Shown here one piece after another: positions 1-12,100 of a stretch of 64,000 nucleotides of DNA; positions within the stretch are counted from its first letter, which is position 1, and each line of letters starts with the position of its first letter. The position numbers and the translations under genes are program-made. Source of the DNA: Heterobilharzia americana (taxonomy: Eukaryota; Platyhelminthes; Trematoda; Strigeidida; Schistosomatidae); contig OX104132.1 of assembly GCA_944470555.2 (NCBI GenBank), positions 14,331,755 to 14,395,754 on the forward strand, in the 5' to 3' direction. The notes under the pieces were generated by a model. That model saw only the letters and a program-made list of their open reading frames with translations, searched no databases and was not told the DNA's origin.

Positions 1-650
1 CTGTAGTTTGTTGCAAGTGCTTTTCTTGACGCGTCAACTTTCTCAACCATATAGAAGCAGTGACTTGACGTTGGTGTTGAAAATCCGGATCTTGTTCCAC
101 ATGCTGAGTGCAGAAGATCTCCCTCCACACTGGTTTCAGGTTAATGAACGCATGTCTTACTGTCTTTCTGATTCTCGCTGGCTTTGCTGTCCTCGTCTGT
201 GTCGCCACCTGTAGTTGAAACAGTACTGCCTAGTTGGTAGGTGGAAGAGGCTACTTCGTTTGAGTTTCTCCCGCTGATGGTGATTGGTGTTGTTGGTTGG
301 GTATCTTCATCAACTCTGTCTTCTCTACGTTCACTTGAAGTCCCGTCCTCACTCCCTCTTTAGTCAACTTGCTAGTTTTCGCCTGCAGATCTTCGAGTTT
401 GTGCGACAAGACATTAGACATCGGTGGCGAAATCCAAATATTCTACGCTCTTTTCATCGATCAAACTGCTAATGCCCATCTTCTCGCTCCTCACAGTTTG
501 CTGCATGATCCAGTCGACCACAATCAAGAAGATCATGGCTGATAGTAGACAGCAGCCTTATCTTACTCCTGTCTTCACTTCAAAAACATCACTGAGCTTC
601 CTATTGTGAACCACTTGGCATATGGCGTCTTCATAGATTTGCTGAATGAG
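1..650 (-). mobile_element. RTE-type retrotransposon family A, reverse transcriptase 3' fragment
   Basis: The minus strand carries the C-terminal part of an RTE-like reverse transcriptase ORF, closely similar to 55580-56290. On the plus strand the first 214 bases mirror that copy nearly base for base. It starts at the window edge, lacks endonuclease and the catalytic core, and is broken by stops and small indels. Confidence 0.8.
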
Positions 651-1412
651 TAAGAGAGTTATTGTATCAGTCATATACAGCCTAAAGACAAAACATAATC
701 GATGTTATGATGACCTAAATTCACTATTCTAACCATTTCACACTCACCTACACACCTAATAAAGTATAATGAAACAAAAAAAAACTGTACAGTGAAATAA
801 AGCATTATTTATATCATATGAAACTTTTCAAATATATCTGTATTCCATATAACAATAATCAAAAACAGGTGATCATTTCTAAACATTCCAGTTAAATATT
901 TCATTGAAATTACCACAATTCTGTTGTATTGGACTACTTGTGAACCAATTGTCAATGAACAACACCCAATCATATACACATAGTACATAATTGCATACAC
1001 ATTTAATAATTATGATGATTACATTGAACTTTCATTGAATAAGTGAACACCCCATTAAAAAGGAAATGATAGAAAAGAAAAGGAATTACAAAAAAAAACT
1101 AAAAATTAGCAGAGAATCAAAAAGAAATAACTCAAGAAATTTCCAGTTAGTCATCACCATCAACATCGAGAGACAGTGATAAGAAAGTCAAAAAGGTAAA
1201 TAACTTACACAGACCCATGCACACACACACACACACACCCAAAAGTAACAAAAATTGAATCCAAATTTTTTCCCCCGAAAACATCAACAAAAATGGAAGA
1301 GGTGACTGACACTGATGTATCAGCTGATGAAATGAACTGGATAACCATCAGCAGAAGAAGGCATCCAGGTGGAACAAGGTTAAGGTGGATGAACAAATTG
1401 TTGAGAAAGTAA

Positions 1413-1525
1413 TCAAAAATCTGTTTCATCATCATAGAAATCAAGAAAATTGACATATGTTACACGTGTTACTGTACCATTCGCTGTAAAGGTATACTTA
1501 TAGTAGGATCCATCTGCAGCTAGGA
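1413..1525 (-). CDS. WDR45: WDR45-like exon 6 (stop codon)
   Basis: Begins after the acceptor CTGCATAG, preceded by a long T/C tract. It encodes LAADGSYYKYTF and ends in an acidic tail (YDDETDF) followed by TGA at 1415-1413, resembling the acidic C terminus of WIPI4. No minus-strand AATAAA was found below it; an ATTAAA variant lies at 1002-1007, about 405 nt after the stop, as a weak polyadenylation candidate. Confidence 0.9.
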
Positions 1526-4500
1526 CTATGCAGTCGGTGGGAAAGAAAACAGAAAAAAAAGAGATAAACGTAGGATCAGGTTAAAGTTATGACTGAATAC
1601 ATTAATGAATCTCATTGTCAATGATTTGTTATTTTGAGCCACTGGGTCAGAATCCAATGCTCCATATTTCCAACTTCTGTTAGCTCACGATATAGAGCGA
1701 ACCGCCACCTAATGTCATCGTTGAGTATTTGTCCTCACGGCCATCAGGCTTGACTCCACCGGTTACGACTTGTCATCGTGAGCTAACAGAAGTTGGAAAT
1801 ATGGAGCATTGGATTCTGACCCAGTGGCTCAGTGGTAACGCGCTGGTCGCGGAACCTGAAGGTCGCGGGTTCGATCCCTGCTGGTGGGGTCGTGGGTGCG
1901 CACTGCTGAGGAGTCCCGTACTAGGACGATTTGTTATTTGATATACAACAGTTGCATGTCAGTATCAGTCTGTTTTCATAATTCCACCTGGTACAGATTT
2001 ACATACTAGGCCAGGAGCCATACTAATTCTGCTAGAGCCAACACATATTTATCTATCAACTAGTGAATTTCATAATTTGCATAAATCTATCGCTCATAGT
2101 TGACTGACTAGTTTACATGATGAAATTATTGAAGTTGTATTCAGAAATTGTGAAGTAGAGCGTCAATCACATCTTTAGTATAAGTGTAAAACTTGGGCAT
2201 TATGGTAGGATTTCATTCCATATTAGATTTGTTTATTCGATTTATAACACAGTGATACAGTATTATTTACTTTATGACATTTCGAGCATAAATTATTCCT
2301 CATAATCATATCAATGTAATTACACAGCTTTCGACATTTGATTTCTATAATCCTGTTACCTCTTATCCATTGTTTTTATTGGTAGTGAAACGCTCCATAT
2401 CTCTGGTGTAGGTGTTGCGTCATTTCTATTACATGTGTTGGGTGTTGATTCGATGAACAAAGATTCAGTAATCAATCTCTCTCTCTCCACCTATTTACAT
2501 TGGACTTAAGTACAGTGGCCTTGTCCCATCCTACTGTGTGGTTGTATGTTAATGCATCCAACGCAATAGCCGAGTTTTTTTCCAGATTGTTGACCTTATT
2601 CGGGTCTGTCATTCTACATTTATCTAAGTTCCTATGTTCGGCTATTCTAACTGACCTCGACCGGCTAGTTTGACCAAAGTACTTGACCTTACAGTTATTA
2701 ATTACATGGAATTTGATAGATTACATTATTTTGCTGAATTGGTTCTATCGAATCTTTAAGCCGGCAAAGCTTATTTCTGAGTGAGTTTGTAGGTTTAAAT
2801 GCCATCCTGATACCAGCTTCGTTGAGGATCCTACATAAAGTTTCTGGTGTTGCTTCCTTAGAGGGTAACACAATGGAAGCTGAGAACTCCTTTCGACTCA
2901 TGTTGTCGTTATTATTCGTACTCGTGTTACTGTTATCTTTTCGTTTCTTGTGTGTTCGAACATATTTTCAATAAACTGCAGAGGATACTTATTAACTATT
3001 AGTGCTTCTATTACGTGTTTCAATTCCTTGTTTAGGTCCTTACACTGGCTAGTCACTTTTCTAGCTCTATCACTAAAACATTTGATTAAACCTGCCTTAA
3101 ATGACATTGGATAAGATGATACCTGTTAGATTGTGTTGGTTTCCTGCAGATGGTAGTATCCAAGCCACCGTCTGTCCTTCGTTTTATTCTACAGTCCAAC
3201 GTAGGTGATTCTCCTCATTCATTTTCTACCTCGTAAGTGAATTGGATTCGTCCACTATCAACCTTATGTGTGAGGAAACTGTCGATGTGTTCCGATTTCA
3301 ACACAGTAAATATGTCATCTACATATCACCACCATGTCTTAGGTGCAGGATTAAACGTTTGTAACTATCCAGGAATATATCTGCTACTATTACGAATATT
3401 GGCGATCTCATTGCTACTGCTTCTGTTTGTCCAGATGTTTTGTCCTGAAACTTGAAGACTGTGGAGGTCAAGCACAACTGTACGCCTAATATAATTTCAA
3501 CAACCGATATCTTAGTTCTGTAAGTTCTGAGTCAATATTTAGTTGATTTCTGACTGCTTGTCAATCACAGTCACCGAGAATAGGCGGGTCTCGGGTATTC
3601 TCGATCGTCGAGTTTCGATCAGACAATAATGTACGCAGATATATCAATCTAGACTTTTGCAGAGCTGTTTCAGTTCACGTCGCCATATTTTTAAACACCA
3701 AAGAAAGAGGAAATCAGAAAAAATAGAATGATGAAAAAAAACATGAGAAAAGAAAACAATTAGAACTTTAGAAAGGATAAGGAGTGAAAACATCTCCACT
3801 GCTGTGGTCAATTTTGAGCAATTTCTCCCATTTTCAATGGAAATATCTCACTAGTGGAAATAGTGGATTATCGTAAATCACACTGACTCATGGATTACCA
3901 GTTGGATACTGCACTCGTGCTAGAAGGTAAAAAGGTTGGACAATGCACACCAGACTTCTGGTATTCATCCCAAGAAATTCTAAGCTATCAGATGTTTAGG
4001 AAACCTGAATTTCGTTAATGTCTTTACCTAACACGACCATATTGTCTGTGTACTCCAGTTCGATGTGATGTTTTGTAGATGGCAAAGCAGTCCCTGAGAA
4101 GTGGGAAGCAAGGAAAATCACATATGTTAATACATTTATAGCGAAGCTGAATAAGAAGATCAGTTGTGGATGCGTGGTTTTCATCATCTAAGATCACAAC
4201 TCCTTGTAGGTGCTTACACTGCTATGTGAGCATTGATAGACGCTGCAAAGCTTAACACTGCTATAACGCCTCTTTACCAATCTGCTTGCATGCTTGCTGA
4301 TAGAAAGCATGCTTTTGTTTCAGAACCTACCAAGAGGTGAAAATCTGACCACCTTTATCCCAATCAGAAACCCATCAAGTTTTCCTTAGCCAGTTGTTTT
4401 TCTCTAAGTGCAGTTAGGCATCAAATTACTGTATCCCGTCGGACCTTAAATACTGTTAGTTAAACTAATTTCATTGAGATCATCACAAGAAAATCTCTCT

Positions 4501-6062
4501 TCTTTCTTATAAACTGGAGAAATCAACGATCTAGAACAGTTTGATATAAGTGTCTCTGATTTGCACACACTGGGAAATATAACAGTTCGAGAAAATTATC
4601 CCTGGGGATAATTAACTTCATCGTTAGAAACTGCAGTACAATGGGCTTCTATGTGGCAACAAAAAATTTCACAAGGTGAAGAGTGTTTCAATTGATACTA
4701 CCTTCCCACTTTTCTAAGGAAAAGCTTGTAAATGTTCATCTTTGAATCCATAAGTTTCCATTGGCCAAAGCACTTCACTGTTTGCAACAGGATTTTTCAA
4801 TAGACCGTTAGTAACCAGACAGTATTTTCATTATGGGATAGTAAAAATAACTTCAAGATGACACCAACTTTCTGAGCATGAGTAATCTGGAAACAAAGGC
4901 TACTTGCAGAAAGATGTGGTTCACTGGTTTAAGCAGTTAACTTTCAATCAGTGGGTCGCGAGTTCGACCCCCGCTTAACCTACCAAGGTGTGGGCAGACA
5001 GATAGTATCAATATTCCTCAGAAAATAGGTGTAGCTTATTGTCTAGTGTACAAAGTACAAGTTGTTACTGAGTACATTTCATTTGGCACACTAACACCAA
5101 AAGAATTCCTTTTCTTGATCAGTTGAACAGCTCTGTTCTTTTTTCAACCTATGTTTGATTCAACTCATCTCTGTTGACATTATGAGTTCTATAACATATT
5201 CGTCTTCATCCACATGACCTAAAGCTAACTATAATTGTGGAGAATATCAGCTTCCGTTTACCTCACTTGCGTATCCGACTGTATGTTCAACTTTCAAACA
5301 GTTATTGCCATATGGTGAACTGAGGAAGCGAACTCGTACTTAGCCACCAATATACATTGTTTTGGATGTGCACACAGAAGACCCGAAGGTGGTGATTCCT
5401 TTTATTTCTTTTAGATAGTCTAACTGCTTCCAAAATATCTCTTCAGCTGTCCAGAAGTTCAGTGAGTGATAGAGAATATTTGTAGCTCAGGTGGATGGTC
5501 TTGATTGTGTTGTGAATTCGATGGCTTAATCGTGAAGCTTTCTATAAACAACATTATCAATACTAGCTAAAATATACAGTGAGCTATCACGATTTCTCTG
5601 AATGATTCAGTACCCTGCTCCAATGTCAGAGAAAGAAATACAACGAAGAATTCAGTGAGTGACACTCTATGATCGATATAATAAGTATAGCACTAAATTC
5701 AACAATACAAAAACCAGGTTTTTAGACCAGATCTAAGACAATAACTTCATTGTGAATTATGAAATAAGAACATAGAAATACTGGGTGACATAATATCTGA
5801 ACAATTCCAGTTAATAATAATAAATATAGTGTATAAGGTAAAACTGTATTATTCATTTCTAAGAAAAATTTAAAATGTTACTCTCCCACCTTTCAGTTAG
5901 GCAGGAACCAGTGCGAAATCACACACACCAGCATTTCTGTCATTAAGTCAGTAAATCTACAACTATGGTGGTTAAGAAATCAAAGTATAAAATCGAAAGT
6001 TTAAGAAAGAAAAACCAGATATTTCTATTACACATATGATAGACAAAAAAGAGTATTTACTA

Positions 6063-6103
<41 letters not shown>

Positions 6104-9100
6104 AAGTTGGTTACTGCCACATGATCAGTTAATGGTGTATAAGTAGTTTGATCGTGGAAATGGAAGAGTGTTGATATTCCCTTCACCTGAACATGAAATC
6201 ACTTAGTATGATTTCATTTATTTAATATTTCATGGTAAATAAGAGTTCTCTCTTACTCAATAGCTACTTTTTCCACGATACAATAAGATGCTATAAATGT
6301 ATATAATTCACAGTCGTCATCGTCTATACTCAACCGAAAAGGAATGAAAGAACCCTTAATGAGAATATAACCGATGAGATCGTGGCACCAGTTCATTATT
6401 CAATCTTTAACCATTGAAAGAAGTCGGACAAGCTATTCCTGACTTCCTGGTTAAGCATCATTAGAATCACCTGTTGAAAACTTTACCTAATAACATGAAG
6501 GTAAAAATGAATATATATTGTTTCTAACTCCTCCGAAATCTTGGACATCCTATTACATTACATTTTTTATTCTTTATCCCATTCTGTTGACACTTCGCCT
6601 TGTTTCACTTCATTGGTTATTAGGATTATCATGGTGAGTATCATTTGTATTCCATGATTTTTTTTCATCGAGGTACAGAGAAAACTTTATTTATCAATCA
6701 ATCCAGACTGACAGCTGCAAGCCTGACGTGGTAGTCGAGCTTGCATATCACAGTGACTCAACGACTTATGCTGGTGGAACGCTTGTTCACCCGAGGTCCT
6801 GTCACACCAAAAAGATCAGTTGAGTAGTAGTAAAACAAAATTAGTGACCATTATAGTGTAAATTGCTACCCAATGATAGAAGTTTAACGGTGAAGTCGTA
6901 ATTCTAGGTGAACAGGAGTGTAAGAGCAGCAAGGTGTTTCCACAGATGGTAAGTAGTGCCATGCTGATGCTGTCTTCCTTAGCGATTCGCATGTTAGAAA
7001 AGGTCGGCCATAAAAAATTATGCACTACCCTCTACTCTGCGTCATACCAATGCGGCCCATACCGGATTCGCAGTCAGATTTGGGAAAAAACAACTAAAAT
7101 CTCAAATTTCTATGGAGGTTATGTGTGACCGGTATCAAGGACTCTGAGGTCACGGTACTAACCCTTCTTTTCCAGGCAACTACAGCATGAGCAGCAGGGA
7201 AGTACCAACCACCCTCACAAATGCTACCAATCAAGTTCACTCACATCATTATCAACCTTAAACATTCTTATAATCTTTGTCCATGTCTCTCGGTCAACAT
7301 CCCCAAATTATTTTTCATTTTTCACAGCCCTCCAGATCTTCACAATCATCTGAGTTCACGCAACAGCATTAATCGTCTGCTGAAAACACATTCAAAACAA
7401 CACACTGGTGCCTTCAATCTACAAACACTTCATCACATTGGTCAACATCCTTCGTTAGTCAAAACTCTGGCATATAGCGACGTCAATATATGCTGTTTGT
7501 TTTGAGCAACACGCATACACAACTAATCTCACTCGATCAATATGGTGAATCCGCAATATTCACCCTTGGTCTTTCTAGAGATTCGATGGCTAGTTCTCGC
7601 AGTCTTTCAATTGTAGATACAGCATTTACTGCCTCAACCTCGCCTGGTTAACTAGTTCACTAGTTACTAGCCGCCTCTGTATTATTATCTCCATCGTTAT
7701 ATGAAACATTTGTCACATCAACCGACAAATCTACATGATTGGTTTAATTATATATATATAAAGCTATTTGTATTGGCGTAAAGCCTGAAGAGGATCTAAG
7801 TGAGAAAAATATTGTTCGCTTATAAGTCTTGTTCTAATTTACATGATGGGAATTTTTAAAACTCTGACATCTTGTTTTGGTCACTCTGAGCACTAATCCA
7901 ACTTTCCCTAGCATGCCACATTGAGGTAGGTGGTGGCTTGGCATGCTCAGTACATGTCCAAGCCACCTCAGTCAATGAAGGTTCACAATCTCATTAGTCC
8001 AGTTGCCTGTCTTGCCTAGCACCCTTCGCCTGACCTCAAATTGCTCACACAGTGATTTCACGAACCTCGAACAGTGCTACGAAGACATATGTGGTCAAAA
8101 CCAAGTAACCGCTTCACCTCTTTTACTTCTAACGACCATGTCTCATAGCCATACAACAGGACAGAATGAACTGCAGAGCAGCATCATCATCGTTTGATAG
8201 ACAGTCCAATATCTCGCCAGTCGGTGTCACAGACGAAGCGAGTTTGGAAATGCCGAATGGGTCTTCTGTATCTGAGCTGAGATGATGTCAGAAACAAGTT
8301 CGTTTGGCCTGATGCAACTCTCCAAGTAGGTGAAGTGGACGATATATCGCACCACTTCACTCCTTGTCATTAAAATGGAAGTTGTCGCAGACCACTGCTG
8401 GAGCATCATCGTAGATTTGATAAGTGCGAGACGCATACCAGCCAAACGTAATCAAATTTCTGATCCGCGTACAGAAGACTCTGCATTTTGTCAGCGTCTT
8501 ACATGATGTAAGTAGTGAGAAATACAATTAAATGATACTAGCTTTTGTCAAAAAACAAATTCTTAATAACAAATGAATTATTCTAAGCAAGAGAAAAAGT
8601 CTCAAATGTCCAAGTGTGCGTGTGTCTGCGAGCGTGAGTAATGAAGAAACTAGAAAAGGATTATATAGAAACTTAGTAATACAACAAGTTAGAAAGTTTA
8701 AAATTACGATTATGAAGACAAAAAGGATTAAATAAAGCTGAAGGTTCGGGTTATGAATAGCAGAGGTTTAAATTGTATCGAAAAGATGAAGATGGAATCG
8801 CTTGTAGCGGCTATTTTTCAAAAAAGGAATTATTCTTGAAGATTTAACACCAACCAATCGATACATCCCACGAACAACAAGGTCCGTGTATCAACAGTCA
8901 TCAACCTTGATTTTTATAGACCATAGCACAACTATGTAACGATTCAAGATGCCATATTTCAAATCAGTGCAGTGAGATACGACGTAACAAGATGATGGTC
9001 TCAGAAATGCGAAATACCACGGGACAAGCAGAAAAAGAGATAAGTGGATATAAAAATACTTGATACTTGGATTAGGATGCAGATAAGAGATGAATGTGAC

Positions 9101-12100
9101 TGTCCTATATGGAGGTCTGTCATCTATAGCTCCTAGTCATCGATTTCAGTTGCCTCACGGACACCAACCAAGAAAACTAAGCTTCCTCGTATGGATGGTC
9201 AGACTTCAGCAAGTTAAAAATAAGGAACAAACATCAACACCTTTCTCCTTGATAATTCTATTGCTGAAGTAATGCAAGTTATTTCATTTCTAATATAGAA
9301 AACTGTGAATGGGACAGAACTATGAGTGAACCTGGTACTGCTAATGGCATTGTTCAAACCTAAAGTAGTTCATGGCAATGAATAACTAAAAGAAGATAAG
9401 CATATATTCACCAAGGTGTATATTTTTTATGTGAATTTGGTTGGTTGAAGCTGGCAGAGCAATCCAGAACGCGTGTTCCGTCCTATTTAGGACTCGTCAT
9501 CTGGATGTACCTGCACCCCAGCGAGTGATGTTGTTCCCAGTGGGACTAGAACCACGTTACCCATCGCTTCAAACGCCAAGGCGTTATCAACTAAGCCATG
9601 GAGGCACGATAGCCACTATGCCAATAGGGGTCAAACATTTCGATCTAATAAAACAACTGAGAATTACAAGCTCACCAATAAATAGTGTATAGTTTTATTC
9701 AAAAAGCTCAGAATAAAAGTAAAATGGAATTTATACCTTTCCTAATGATAAGCCGTCAGAAAAATAGTTGGCTACCATCCCTTGTTCATTTCATATAATT
9801 GATATACACAAATCAACATTATTGCAAGCTTCTTAGGCAGACATTTCAATTAATGAGAAGACGATGTGCTACAAAAGAAACTTCAGCGGAATTATTACCA
9901 TGCATGTAGACAGGTAAAAAAAATACTTTATACCCCAAATATAGCCTAGTGATAACTTCAATGTATATATTATATAGTCACAATAATACTTTCGTCACAA
10001 TGAAAACACAGGAAAAACAACCCGAAAAGACTCCGATACACATTTATTTTTAAAAAAATCCTTTATCTGAGCGATGAAAACTCACCTATTAGTGTATCAG
10101 GACTGACGACACTGAAGGCGCATATTGCTTTGAATTTAGTTTCCAAAACACATCGCACATGGCTTGTAGTAGAAAATAGAGAACGTGGAAAGAGCTTACC
10201 TGAACTGAAAGTGAAGGGTTTTCAATAGCAAAAACACTAATAAACTAGTTTTGAAAGAGAATAAATATTAAAAAGACTATCTGAAATAGCTTTACCTGGA
10301 AAAAATTAATTGGTTTCTATACAGCAGCATGATAACTGAAAATTGAAGAAATCCCTATACACAGCGGGATTCGAACTAATAACCCTTGAGTTACTGGTTC
10401 ATTGGTTTAAAATTCAGCATAATTCCAATTCCCTTTCAGATTTCAATTGTCAATACCATAAGGTCGAAACGTAAAACATATCACGCAGTATGTGAGCATT
10501 TTGATGTAGGAATCTGTGGGCCTGTTGCACAAATCATCCGACCAATGACGAAAAGAATACTTGGTTCTTAAAGATCTAAACAACCAAACAGACCAGGATA
10601 TTATTGATAGATAACGGCTAGCAGTGGAACCTAGCACGCGCATTTCGCCTCATTTTGGACTCGTTAGCCGAACGTACCTGCCTCCAAGTGAGGGACGTTA
10701 TTTCCACTAGTTTACGAACCTAGGGCCGATTGCTTCAAACGCCAATGTTATCCACTAGGCCACTGAGTCAAGATAACCACTCTTTGTGTGATGAGCATAG
10801 CTTAGTTCTCATGTTATAGCTTGTAAGTCAACGCCAGAAACTTACAACCTATAACATGAAAGAGAATAGCTTAATATTAAAGTAGTATGACTAAAAGGTC
10901 ATGAAAAATTGTAGTTTTAGTTTTACTGTTGTATACTAACGATGAAGCAGAAAAATGAGCTTAGAAAGCGTGTGACTCATTTTCGGTAATCTACTTGTGA
11001 GATCTACCGCAGGACTGTCAGATCCCACGATGAACACATTATTATCAAGCTACTCATTCACTTGTTCACGTTCCCAACTTGCATCAAATCGTGACCTAAT
11101 CAAGTGACCATCAACTAATATCACTGGCAAGTATTTGTCCTGATATCCGACAAGTCATGGCTTCTCGCTAGAATCTCGGAAAATCCTTCTTAAAGTTATG
11201 AGTGCTATCCCTTAAATGCACTGTGAAGAAACCTTGATATATATGCTTTTTTAAGCTACAATCTTGTTGAGGTTTTGGAAAAGGGCATTGTGCACCATAC
11301 GCGGTATTCTAACTCCCAAGAATTTGAACCATTCACATACTGGACAGTAAACAAGTGAGGGAAAATCGAGCAAAGACTAGATATTCAATAAGATAGTCCA
11401 ATTAGCAAACGATAGGAAGACCTAGTTTATCTGAAGTTCGAACAATCTGGTCACACAAGCACCTGCTGACCTCTGTTTAAGTGTCATGACAAGCTTGTTG
11501 AGCTTTCATGTCTAATGTGCAGCTGAAGCGAGGTGTTTCTCGAGAAAATCAGGATGAAATGCTTCTTTCCACGTTTTATATTCAACTTTAATATGGGCTT
11601 TGTTTATGGAATAAGTTGAACAAGTAACAACTTTCCAAACACCAATGTTCTAGTCAATAATTTATGGTATTTATACTGGGTGATGATTGAAGATGAAATA
11701 AGAATTTGAACCATAGCTGGATTCGAACCATCAACCACTGGGTTTTCCACCCTTATACTCTACTACTGATCTACGACACCCGACTGCTGACCAGATTTTT
11801 TATCTTACTTCAATCGTCAAGAGGTTTGCCTGACTACCATGTGAATTTTGTGATGCGTTACTACCGCTTAATCATATTCACACTGGTTGCCTAGTCAGCA
11901 CTTTTCATCTCAATCGAAATGTAACTGAATTAGAATGAGAGGGAGTATTATATTGACCATCATTTTGACCATTTGAGATAGCCGTAATTTGGTAGACGGA
12001 CCATGGTCGCATAATTTTCACTTCACTTTCAATCATCACCCAGTATAAATACTAGTCTACCAAATTAGTCAAATAATAATTTATAAATCTACAAACATGA

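Larger units (their letters stand above)
4190..6700. other. Intron 5 sequence with one tRNA-like SINE and a TA repeat
   Basis: Apart from the SINE head at 4917-4990 and the TA repeat at 6066-6099, I see no gene or recognisable element. Base composition is AT-rich and ORFs are short. Confidence 0.5.

Noticed and set aside
4917..4990. Functional tRNA gene
   Set aside because: A and B boxes are present but acceptor and anticodon stems do not pair; treated as a SINE head.
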